Source of the DNA: a bacterium
GTDB taxonomy: Bacteria; Chlamydiota; Chlamydiia; Chlamydiales; JAFEGQ01
Assembly: GCA_021809305.1 (NCBI GenBank)
Contig: JAKBAF010000066.1
Coordinates: forward strand, 1-7,164
Length of the DNA stretch: 7,164 nt
Reading direction: 5' to 3'
The translations under genes and the position numbers were made by a program. A model generated the notes under the pieces. The model was not told the DNA's origin and did not search any database. It was given only the letters and a program-made list of their open reading frames with translations. Below are positions 1-5,984 of this stretch, one piece after another; the stretch's first letter is position 1; every line of letters begins with the position of its first letter.

Positions 1-580
1 GCGATTGGGATTTAAGGCTCTTTTGCTCTTTGCCACCTGCTCCTTTCTCAACCGGCAGAGGTGCGGTGAGCCAGATACCAAGAAAGGTGCGGCTTGCACT
101 TAGGTCATCTGCAGGAGCCAAGACAACCCACCCGAGGCCGTCATCAACTGCAAACTGCTGGGCAAGATAGACTGTCGCTTTAGAGAGGATAATTGCCGCG
201 GATAGGCTCGACTCCCCCCCATCCGGGGTGTTCTGGAAGAAGTTGAGGCGCTCGCCCAGCTGAAGTAGTTTGGCTCCTTGAAGCCAGATATTCTCAGATT
301 GGCCATCTGCGGCAAGGAGCGTTTGCGATCCGAATGTTTGCCTTTGGATGAGAAAAAGAAGGGCGTCAACGCTTCCTTGTGCAAGACCTATCTCGTTATT
401 TAGCCAGAGCGTGTAGTTCTCCTGCCTCCTTTCCCAAAGGTCGAGCTCCATTTGGAGAAACCGCTGCTGATCCTCGTCGGCGCGTTTATCTACGATATAG
501 AGAGGTAGGAAGTAGACGGCAAGGCAGATAACAAACAGAAGGATGCCGACAAAAAGAGAGAGTCGAGTACGAAGGCGCAT
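1..580 (-). CDS. N-terminal part of a membrane-anchored, possibly sensory protein (runs off left edge)
   Basis: An open frame runs from the ATG at 580 leftwards to the window edge without a stop (193 complete codons). It begins MRLRTRLSLFVGILLFV; residues about 8-30 are a single strongly hydrophobic segment after an arginine-rich start, so this is a type II signal anchor or uncleaved signal. A soluble stretch of at least 160 residues follows (W- and Q-rich, including the segment GWVVLAPADDL near residues 152-162) with no second TM before the edge. An in-frame stop at 626-628 and no other usual start codon in between fix the start; a weak GAGAAG lies just upstream. This layout is typical of bacterial sensors with an extracytoplasmic input domain, whose output domain would lie outside the window. 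In a chlamydial genome the RsbU-like PP2C regulator is one candidate, but I see no diagnostic motif. The gene is divergent from the GDH gene across a 185-base AT-rich spacer. Confidence 0.75.
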   Translation of the reverse strand, partial: MRLRTRLSLFVGILLFVICLAVYFLPLYIVDKRADEDQQRFLQMELDLWERRQENYTLWLNNEIGLAQGSVDALLFLIQRQTFGSQTLLAADGQSENIWLQGAKLLQLGERLNFFQNTPDGGESSLSAAIILSKATVYLAQQFAVDDGLGWVVLAPADDLSASRTFLGIWLTAPLPVEKGAGGKEQKSLKSQS

Positions 581-707
581 AGCTTCTCGGTTAAGCGGAT
601 GAGTAGGGATGTAATGAAGAAGATCTTAACGCTTCGCTGTTTTTTTAACCTCTATTAAAAAATCGAGACCTTAATTCGCGCGGCAAGAAGAGTTAAGTTA
701 AATATTT

Positions 708-744
708 TTGTTAATTTGAGTAAAATAAATAATACTCATATAAA
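708..744 (+). promoter_or_regulatory. Sigma70-type promoter(s) for the GDH gene
   Basis: Two overlapping matches are visible in the AT-rich region upstream of the GDH gene. The better one is TTGAGT (716-721), a 17-base spacer, then TATAAA (739-744). The other is TTGTTA (708-713), 16 bases, TAATAC (730-735). Starts would fall near 742-752, giving a very short leader of roughly 15-25 bases that contains the AGGAGGG at 753-759. AT richness makes chance matches likely, so which one is used is not certain. Confidence 0.5.
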
Positions 745-765
745 CCAAAAATAGGAGGGCTGAAT

Positions 766-3700
766 ATGGATGCGCGGATGCGAGTGGCAATTGAGCGGGA
801 GACTGATCGTTTCGCAGAGACCTATACATGGCTAGAGGGGCACATGCCCTCCTCCTTCTTTGCAGAGATGAACCAGGACGATCTCATACTTATCACCCAC
901 CACCTCATGGGGTTACATCTACAAGATAATCTCGCTCGGATCCATCTTAAAAGTTATGCGCTCGTCCTTGCACTCGATGAGCCAGAAGCAGATATACGCG
1001 TTTTGTCTTACTATGGTAATCATGGGATCAAGCACTACCGCACCTATCTGGCAGATGCCCCGCCACCCATACCAGGGGCTAGGAGCTCTTTGCGCCTATC
1101 GGCGATCTACTTTACCGAAGCAATTGAGACCATAAAGCAGCCAATACCCAGCGAAGATCTTCGAGAGGTGAAGCGGCTCGTACTCGATCAAATCCCGGGT
1201 TTTAGTGCTGAGGAGTTCGAGGGACTGATTGGCAGTATTAATACCCGTTTTTTTAGACCTACCTCGCCTGAAACGGTGGCACTTGCCTTGCAGCTCTTCT
1301 CGAGAGCTAAAGGCTGTGACAACTGCCAGTATGAGGTGCGCCGTAATGAAAAGTGGAAGGAAGAGGGGATCCCATCGCTCCAGATTGTCTTAGCGTGGCG
1401 CAATACTCCAAAGCGCGATCTGCTCTATCGAGTGGCGAAACTTGTCTATCGCCATGGATGCGTGATGCGGCAGGTGAATGCCACCTACATTGACCCCTAT
1501 AGCAATAAGAGCGTTATGCTGCTTATTCTTGGCCTTCACGGGCGAGGTGGGGAGGCGTGCTGGGATGCGTGCGACATTTCCGACCTCATTTCGGAGCTTG
1601 TGACCCTAAAGACCTTTGAGCTATCCCATCAAATCGAAAAGACCTTTGTAGCGCCAGGGCTTGCACGAGGCCATCTCGGAAATCTCCTCGAAACAATGGG
1701 CTATTTCATCCACCAAGTTCTCGTCAATGTTGATGCGAACCTCTACACAATAGACTCGATCAATGAGGCTCTCTGCCGCCACCCAGAGCTTACGCTGATG
1801 TTATGCGAGGGGTTTGAGCTCAAGTTTCACCCCGAACGAGCCAATCAAGAGGAGTGTCGCAGGCAACTTGAAGCTCTCTTACTCCTTATTAAGAGGCTAG
1901 ATACGGGTCAACAGCTCAATGATAGCAGGCGAAAGAATGTCCTTTCGCAGGGAGTGAATTTTGTTTCACATCTCCTTAAGACCAATTTTTATAAGGAAAA
2001 TAAAATTGCCCTTGCTTTTCGCCTTGATCCACACTATTTGGATGCTGTTCCCTTCGACAGGGCGCTTCGCTTTCCAGAGCTTCCTTTTGCAGTCTTCTTT
2101 ATTAGAGGCCATCACTTCATTGGGTTCCATCTTCGTTTCAGAGACCTGGCCCGTGGAGGGCTTAGGACGGTCATGCCATCGCTGCGCGAAGTGGCTGTGC
2201 TTGAGCTCGGTCACGTCTTTGCAGAGTGCTACAACCTCGCCTATACGCAGCAGAAAAAGAACAAGGACATTCCAGAGGGGGGTGCGAAGGGGGTCATTTT
2301 TATCGAACCCTCAGATGAGCTCTATTTAGAAGCACGCCTACTTGCAGGTGAGCTTGAGAGTTCAGGTTTTAAAGAGGATGAGGTGAGTGCCAAAATCAGC
2401 GGCTATCTGAAAGAGCAGAAGGAGGAGACCCTTTTTTATGCCCAGCGAAGCTACGTCACCGAACTGCTCACGCTCATCAACTGCACCCCCGATGGTCGAC
2501 TAAAGGCTTCGCGTATTGTTGACTACTACTGCCGGCCAGAGTACCTCTACCTTGGACCGGATGAGCGGCTCTACGACCCGATGATCGAATGGATTGCGGC
2601 GGAGTCTCTACAGCAGGGCTACAAACCAGGAATTGCCTTTATCTCGAGCAAGCCGGGTTCGGGGATCAACCATAAAGAGTATGGAGTAACCTCGCTTGGC
2701 GTCAACGTCTACATGCACGAGCTTCTCCTCTACATGGGCATCGACCCCAAGGTGCAGCCCTTCTCAATCAAGATGTCAGGTGGGCCTGATGGCGATGTGG
2801 CGGGTAATCAAATCTGTAACCTCCATCGCTACTACCGCACTACCGCAAAGCTTGTAGCTCTTACTGATGTATCAGGGACAATTAACGATCCTGAGGGGTT
2901 AGATTTAGAGGAAATGCTAAAACTCTTCTATACAGGGCGCTCGATCTCTTTCTATCCTCCAGCGCTGCTCCATGAAGGAGGTTATCTACTTGATAGGGGG
3001 ATGACGCGGGATGAAGGCTCTTATGTCCAGAAGACACTCTGCTGGCAAAAAAAGGGGGGTGAGCTTATCCAAGTTTGGCTCTCTGGTAGTGAGGCGGCGC
3101 GGCTCTTTCATCTTAACGTACATGAGACCAAGGCAGACCTCTTCATCCCAGCCGGTGGGAGGCCCAGATCTCTCAATGAAGGCAATCTAAAAGAATTTCT
3201 TGATGAAATGGGCAGGCCTACCGCAAAGGGAATTGTTGAGGGAGCTAACCTCTACCTTACCCAAGAGGCAAGGAGTGCACTGGAGAGGCTGGGAGTTCTT
3301 ATCATCAAGGATAGTTCGGCTAATAAGTGTGGCGTAATTTGCTCCTCCTTTGAGGTTCTTGCAGGACTTATCTTAAGCGAGGCAGAGCTCATTGCGCAGA
3401 AGGGGCGTCTTGTGGAAGAGATCCTAGAGATCTTAAGGAGCCGCGCCTATGATGAGGCGCGGCTCCTACTTAAGATTCATAAAGAGACAGGCCTCTATCT
3501 CACCGACATTTCTGAGGCGATATCTAGGCGGATTAACCTCTTCATGGATGAGCTTCTCGATCACCTCTCAAAAAGAGAGCTACCTCGCGATCCAGAGGAC
3601 CCTCTCATCCGCTGCTTTCTTTCCTACTGTCCACCACTCCTTCGCAACCACTATCGCGAGCGCTGCCTAAAAGAGGTTCCCGACAGCCACAAGATCGCCA

Positions 3701-3846
3701 TTATTGCCTCCTCAGTAGCTGCAGGCGTGGTTTACCATAAGGGATTGAGCTGGTCGCCCAATCTCGTTGATGTCCTTCCTGTCCTTTGGAATGATCCCGA
3801 TCTTGCTCAAGTGCTGCTTCTTTCAGAGGAGGCAGAGCCGTCTTAG
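766..3846 (+). CDS. NAD-specific glutamate dehydrogenase, long class (GDH-115/yeast Gdh2-like)
   Basis: Catalyses oxidative deamination of L-glutamate to 2-oxoglutarate and ammonium with NAD+, in the cytoplasm. The 1026 residues match the roughly 115 kDa class and not the 450-residue hexameric or 1600-residue bacterial enzymes. Residues 1 to about 430 are the divergent N-terminal, probably regulatory, region. The catalytic part follows: FRDLARGGLR (458-467), QQKKNKDIPEGGAKGV (495-510) with K498 and K508 in the places of the substrate-binding and catalytic lysines, KMSGGPDGDVAGN (669-681) with D677 aligning with the catalytic Asp, TDVSGTINDPEGLD in the NAD domain, GIVEGANLYLTQEAR (822-836), and SSANKCGVICSSFEV (850-864) with the substrate-binding Ser region. 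The lysine of the small-enzyme KGGLRF motif is R463 here; I believe this is usual for long GDHs. Start: ATG with AGGAGGG six bases upstream. No frame break is seen. It would let an intracellular bacterium use host glutamate as a carbon and energy source. Confidence 0.93.
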   Translation: MDARMRVAIERETDRFAETYTWLEGHMPSSFFAEMNQDDLILITHHLMGLHLQDNLARIHLKSYALVLALDEPEADIRVLSYYGNHGIKHYRTYLADAPPPIPGARSSLRLSAIYFTEAIETIKQPIPSEDLREVKRLVLDQIPGFSAEEFEGLIGSINTRFFRPTSPETVALALQLFSRAKGCDNCQYEVRRNEKWKEEGIPSLQIVLAWRNTPKRDLLYRVAKLVYRHGCVMRQVNATYIDPYSNKSVMLLILGLHGRGGEACWDACDISDLISELVTLKTFELSHQIEKTFVAPGLARGHLGNLLETMGYFIHQVLVNVDANLYTIDSINEALCRHPELTLMLCEGFELKFHPERANQEECRRQLEALLLLIKRLDTGQQLNDSRRKNVLSQGVNFVSHLLKTNFYKENKIALAFRLDPHYLDAVPFDRALRFPELPFAVFFIRGHHFIGFHLRFRDLARGGLRTVMPSLREVAVLELGHVFAECYNLAYTQQKKNKDIPEGGAKGVIFIEPSDELYLEARLLAGELESSGFKEDEVSAKISGYLKEQKEETLFYAQRSYVTELLTLINCTPDGRLKASRIVDYYCRPEYLYLGPDERLYDPMIEWIAAESLQQGYKPGIAFISSKPGSGINHKEYGVTSLGVNVYMHELLLYMGIDPKVQPFSIKMSGGPDGDVAGNQICNLHRYYRTTAKLVALTDVSGTINDPEGLDLEEMLKLFYTGRSISFYPPALLHEGGYLLDRGMTRDEGSYVQKTLCWQKKGGELIQVWLSGSEAARLFHLNVHETKADLFIPAGGRPRSLNEGNLKEFLDEMGRPTAKGIVEGANLYLTQEARSALERLGVLIIKDSSANKCGVICSSFEVLAGLILSEAELIAQKGRLVEEILEILRSRAYDEARLLLKIHKETGLYLTDISEAISRRINLFMDELLDHLSKRELPRDPEDPLIRCFLSYCPPLLRNHYRERCLKEVPDSHKIAIIASSVAAGVVYHKGLSWSPNLVDVLPVLWNDPDLAQVLLLSEEAEPS

Positions 3847-3852
3847 CCCTCC

Positions 3853-4176
3853 CTATGCTCCATTGATGGCAGCTTTTAGCGACTCTGCATCACGAACGCC
3901 AACAAATCGCTTAATCTCTCTACCGTCCTTTAGGAGGACAAGTGTGGGGACCGAGGCGACCTGAAAGGTTGCTGATGTCTGTTGCGACTTGTCGATGTCG
4001 AGCTTTCCGATGATTACCTTCCCATTGAGCTCTGTTGCAAGCTTTTCGAGTATGGGTGTTTGCATGTGACATGGGCCGCACCATTCAGCAAAGAAGTCGA
4101 CAAGAACAAGGCCATGCGCGGTCTCGACTGCAAAATTTTTATCATCAAGATGCTTTAAGTGACTTGAGACGGCCAT
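3853..4176 (-). CDS. trxA: Thioredoxin
   Basis: A cytoplasmic thiol-disulfide reductant of 107 residues, the normal thioredoxin length. The active site WCGPC is at 32-36, preceded by VDFFAE with the buried Asp at D27; the partner Lys is K58 in KLDID and the cis-proline is P77 in SVPTL, followed by the typical KDGRE turn. The residue after the active site is His37, where Lys is commonest. The start is set by AGGAG (complement of 4185-4189) eight bases upstream of the ATG. The gene is monocistronic as far as seen: it converges on the GDH gene with 6 bases between stops, and diverges from the paralog pair to its right. A thioredoxin reductase is not in the window. Confidence 0.97.
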   Translation of the reverse strand: MAVSSHLKHLDDKNFAVETAHGLVLVDFFAEWCGPCHMQTPILEKLATELNGKVIIGKLDIDKSQQTSATFQVASVPTLVLLKDGREIKRFVGVRDAESLKAAINGA

Positions 4177-4217
4177 CTTTTTCTCTCCTTTAATACCTGG
4201 GTCTTTTCGTTTTGCGT

Positions 4218-4223
4218 TCTATA
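4218..4223 (-). promoter_or_regulatory. Possible -10 element of trxA
   Basis: On the minus strand the hexamer TATAGA lies about 42 bases upstream of the trxA start. There is no TTGACA-like -35 at the right spacing; that position falls inside the inverted repeat at 4236-4261. It is the best -10 candidate between trxA and the divergent gene, but the call is weak. Confidence 0.3.
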
Positions 4224-4235
4224 CGGGCGAGTCTA

Positions 4236-4261
4236 CCTGAGCCCGATCTTTTGGCTCAAGG
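4236..4261. repeat. Inverted repeat in the trxA/paralog divergent promoter region
   Basis: TGAGCC (4238-4243) and GGCTCA (4253-4258) are perfect inverted copies separated by 9 bases. The stem can be extended by CC/GG past a one-base bulge. No T-run follows on either strand, so it does not look like a factor-independent terminator. It covers the place where the trxA -35 should be and lies upstream of the plus-strand promoter at 4279, so an operator is possible. This is unproven. Confidence 0.4.
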
Positions 4262-4278
4262 CAAGGATAAAGTCTTTC

Positions 4279-4308
4279 TTGACGTGACCGGCGGTGCGCT
4301 GGTACAAC
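4279..4308 (+). promoter_or_regulatory. Promoter of the tandem 244-residue paralogs
   Basis: TTGACG (4279-4284) is a 5 of 6 match to the -35 consensus; TACAAC (4303-4308) follows after 18 bases as a 4 of 6 match to the -10. The predicted start is near 4315, about 27 bases before the ATG at 4342. That places the in-frame GTG at 4294 between the -35 and -10, upstream of the likely transcript. Confidence 0.5.
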
Positions 4309-4328
4309 ATTCACACGCAATTGATGAT

Positions 4329-4335
4329 AGGAGGT
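4329..4335 (+). promoter_or_regulatory. Shine-Dalgarno site fixing the start of the first paralog
   Basis: AGGAGGT is a full match to the anti-SD and lies six bases before ATG 4342. It decides in favour of this start over the in-frame GTG at 4294, which has no comparable site. Confidence 0.85.
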
Positions 4336-4341
4336 CTTTTG

Positions 4342-5076
4342 ATGGTTAGATTTGCCTATGCGACGCCCATCCTTGCCAATAAAAGCGATCGAGTACGGGA
4401 ATACTATCGCGACCTCCACTGGGCAGCACAGGAGTCGGGGGGCTGCAGTGAGGAGCAGCAGCTTTTTTGTAAACTTTTGAATGTAAGCGGGTGGAGCTCC
4501 TTTTTACAGGAGCTTCGCGGCCTTGACTACCTTCTCCATTTGATTGATGCAGAGGATTCGGATGAATTTTTTTTCAATTTTAGAGATCAAATCAGGCGGG
4601 GTCATCCTATTGCGTTGGAGCTGCACGAGTTTCATTTGGAGGTCCTCGGCCGCGACTACGCTGAGGAGAATGTAGCTCCAAAAATAGAGGAAATATTTTA
4701 CCAAAATGCGCCTTATACCGACAAGTCGCGAGGGGCTCCTATCCATAAACGAACATTTATCTATCCGCTCCTACCGGGAAGCGCCGAAGGGGCTATTAGG
4801 TTGTACGAAGAGCCAGATGCCAGTAGATATAGGGAATTTCTCTCTTTCTGTGGCATGGTTCGAATGAGCATTTGGATTCAAAGTTCGAGCAGTGGGGACT
4901 ACCTGGTCTACAATACCGAAATCCCGATGTTCCCGACGCGCTTTGACGAGCAGCATCAAGCTAACTATGAATCCGATTGGTATAAGCGAGCAATCCTTCG
5001 GCTCTCAGAGCTAACAGGGCTCACCTTCTCTGAGTTTATGGCGACCGTCGAGCATCTCTCCTCAGTGAGCGCGTAA
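4342..5076 (+). CDS. Uncharacterised protein, first of two tandem paralogs; probable two-domain alpha/beta (ferredoxin-like) protein
   Basis: 244 residues with no signal peptide or TM segment, so probably cytoplasmic. I do not recognise a named family. It aligns over its full length with the next gene (about one-third identical by eye, only small gaps). Shared blocks are FAYAxPIL (4-11), GWxxFLQxLRxxDYxxH (50-66), GHPxAxxLHxF (87-97), LGxDY (102-106), HKRxFIYPLL (135-144), WIQ (178-180), WYKRA (213-217) and TGLTF (225-229). The two halves resemble each other: strand FAYATPIL matches FIYPLLPG, and FLQELRGLDYLLHLIDAED matches WIQSSSSGDYLVYNTEIPM, each followed by a helix ending near LGRDY or TGLTF. 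The order strand-helix-strand-strand-helix suggests a fused pair of Dabb-type domains. No catalytic residue is assignable; conserved His66, His88, His95 and His135 are candidates. The start is chosen on the SD at 4329 and on agreement with the paralog's N-terminus. Confidence 0.85.
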   Translation: MVRFAYATPILANKSDRVREYYRDLHWAAQESGGCSEEQQLFCKLLNVSGWSSFLQELRGLDYLLHLIDAEDSDEFFFNFRDQIRRGHPIALELHEFHLEVLGRDYAEENVAPKIEEIFYQNAPYTDKSRGAPIHKRTFIYPLLPGSAEGAIRLYEEPDASRYREFLSFCGMVRMSIWIQSSSSGDYLVYNTEIPMFPTRFDEQHQANYESDWYKRAILRLSELTGLTFSEFMATVEHLSSVSA

Positions 5077-5115
5077 AGTTTGCAGTAAATCGATAGAGCA
5101 AAAAAGGGTTAAGAG

Positions 5116-5850
5116 ATGGCTATATTCGCCTATGCAAGCCCCATACTGCCCGGCCGAACACCTCTTGTAAGGGAGCGCTATAAGCAAAAGATAGCCGAGG
5201 AGTCCTTGCCACAAGTTGACGCTGAGCGCATCCGTTTCTGGGGGCTCCTCGGTTTAAAGGGTTGGAGTTGCTTTCTGCAGAGACTGCGAGAGCGAGACTA
5301 CTTCATTCACTGCCTCGAAGGGGACTCTCTTGAGTCCATAATAGGTAATTTAAGAGAACTAATTGAGCAGGGCCACCCCTTCGCTATTGGTTTGCATGAC
5401 TTCTATCGAGAAGCGCTCGGAAAAGACTACTTAGATCCAGACTCTATGCCGTGTATGGAGCAGATCTTTAATCTCGAGCTGCCTCAGGAAGGAGATCACC
5501 GCCTGCCATGTCACAAGAGAGCCTTTATCTACCCACTTCTTTCCAATCAACGGGAGGAGCAAAAGCGGTATAGCGCACAAGCAAAAGAGGGTGGTGGGGC
5601 TAAAGAGTTCTTTGCAAGTTATCGAGTCAGGCGAATGGCAAAATGGATTCAAACCCTGGGTCACATGGAGGTCATTGTCTACTACCAGGAGATGGAATTG
5701 CCCTCCCACCAAGTAGCCCTGCGCCACCTTGCCCTGCGGGAGGCTCCTTGGTATAAGAGGGCGACAGATGAGCTAATCGCCCAAACAGGTCTTACCTTTG
5801 AAGAGCTCACCCCTCACCTCGAGCAGCTCTCTTTCTCCGACGCTGATTGA
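5116..5850 (+). CDS. Uncharacterised protein, second of two tandem paralogs; probable two-domain alpha/beta protein
   Basis: Also exactly 244 residues, beginning MAIFAYASPILPGRT, with no signal peptide or TM segment. It lies 39 bases after the stop of the first paralog. AAGGG (5104-5108) provides a moderate ribosome binding site, and no good separate promoter is seen in the gap, so the two are probably one transcript. It keeps all blocks of the pair: FAYASPIL, GWSCFLQRLRERDY, GHPFAIGLHDF, LGKDY, HKRAFIYPLL, RMAKWIQ, PWYKRA and TGLTF. The N-terminal half and the segment before HKR are the most conserved, while the loop after FIYPLL and the stretch after IVYYQE have diverged. The internal repeat is again visible (FLQRLRERDYFIHCLEGD against WIQTLGHMEVIVYYQEME). 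The LPGRT turn after the first strand recalls small uncharacterised Dabb-type proteins. Function is unknown. Confidence 0.85.
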   Translation: MAIFAYASPILPGRTPLVRERYKQKIAEESLPQVDAERIRFWGLLGLKGWSCFLQRLRERDYFIHCLEGDSLESIIGNLRELIEQGHPFAIGLHDFYREALGKDYLDPDSMPCMEQIFNLELPQEGDHRLPCHKRAFIYPLLSNQREEQKRYSAQAKEGGGAKEFFASYRVRRMAKWIQTLGHMEVIVYYQEMELPSHQVALRHLALREAPWYKRATDELIAQTGLTFEELTPHLEQLSFSDAD

Positions 5851-5876
5851 GTGAAATGCTAGGAGCCGGTTAGAAT
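5847..5876 (+). promoter_or_regulatory. Promoter of tRNA-Leu, overlapping the upstream stop codon
   Basis: TTGAGT (5847-5852) and TAGAAT (5871-5876, a 5 of 6 match to TATAAT) are separated by 18 bases. The -35 contains the TGA stop of the second paralog (5848-5850). The predicted start, near 5883, is only a few bases before the mature tRNA 5' end at 5886. Confidence 0.6.
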
Positions 5877-5885
5877 GGCCCCTCC

Positions 5886-5969
5886 GCGGCCATGGCGGAA
5901 TTGGTAGACGCGCTAGATTCAGGTTCTAGTCGGGGCAACTCGGTGGATGTTCGAGTCATCTTGGCCGCA
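5886..5969 (+). tRNA. tRNA-Leu (anticodon CAG)
   Basis: A complete class II cloverleaf of 84 bases. The acceptor stem GCGGCCA (5886-5892) pairs with TGGCCGC (5962-5968), with discriminator A5969. The D arm is GCG/CGC with a TTGG-containing loop. The anticodon stem CTAGA/TCTAG encloses loop TTCAGGT, giving anticodon CAG at 5920-5922, which reads CUG. A long variable arm rich in G and C follows, as expected for leucine. The T arm has GATG/CATC around TTCGAGT, closed by a G-U pair. The 3' CCA is not encoded and must be added after transcription. The end lies 15 bases from the stop of convergent plsC, and no clear terminator is seen. Confidence 0.97.
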
Positions 5970-5984
5970 AATCAATGTTCTTGC

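Noticed and set aside
100..384. Minus-strand 94-residue open frame
   Set aside because: It lies in another frame within the membrane protein that runs from 580 to the left edge; the longer frame has a start, a TM segment and gene-like composition.
581..700. Promoter of the left minus-strand gene
   Set aside because: Several AT-rich hexamers are present (for example TAAGAT), but none has a paired -35 at 16-18 bases, so no site can be supported.
1315..1326. CxxC (C184, C187) in the GDH N-terminal region as a metal site
   Set aside because: A single CxxC with no second pair nearby; the surrounding DNCQYEVR sequence looks like ordinary family sequence.
4294..4341. N-terminal 16-residue extension of the first paralog from GTG at 4294
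   Set aside because: It begins between the -35 and -10 of the best promoter, has no Shine-Dalgarno, and has no counterpart in the paralog, whereas ATG 4342 has AGGAGGT and matches the paralog's start.
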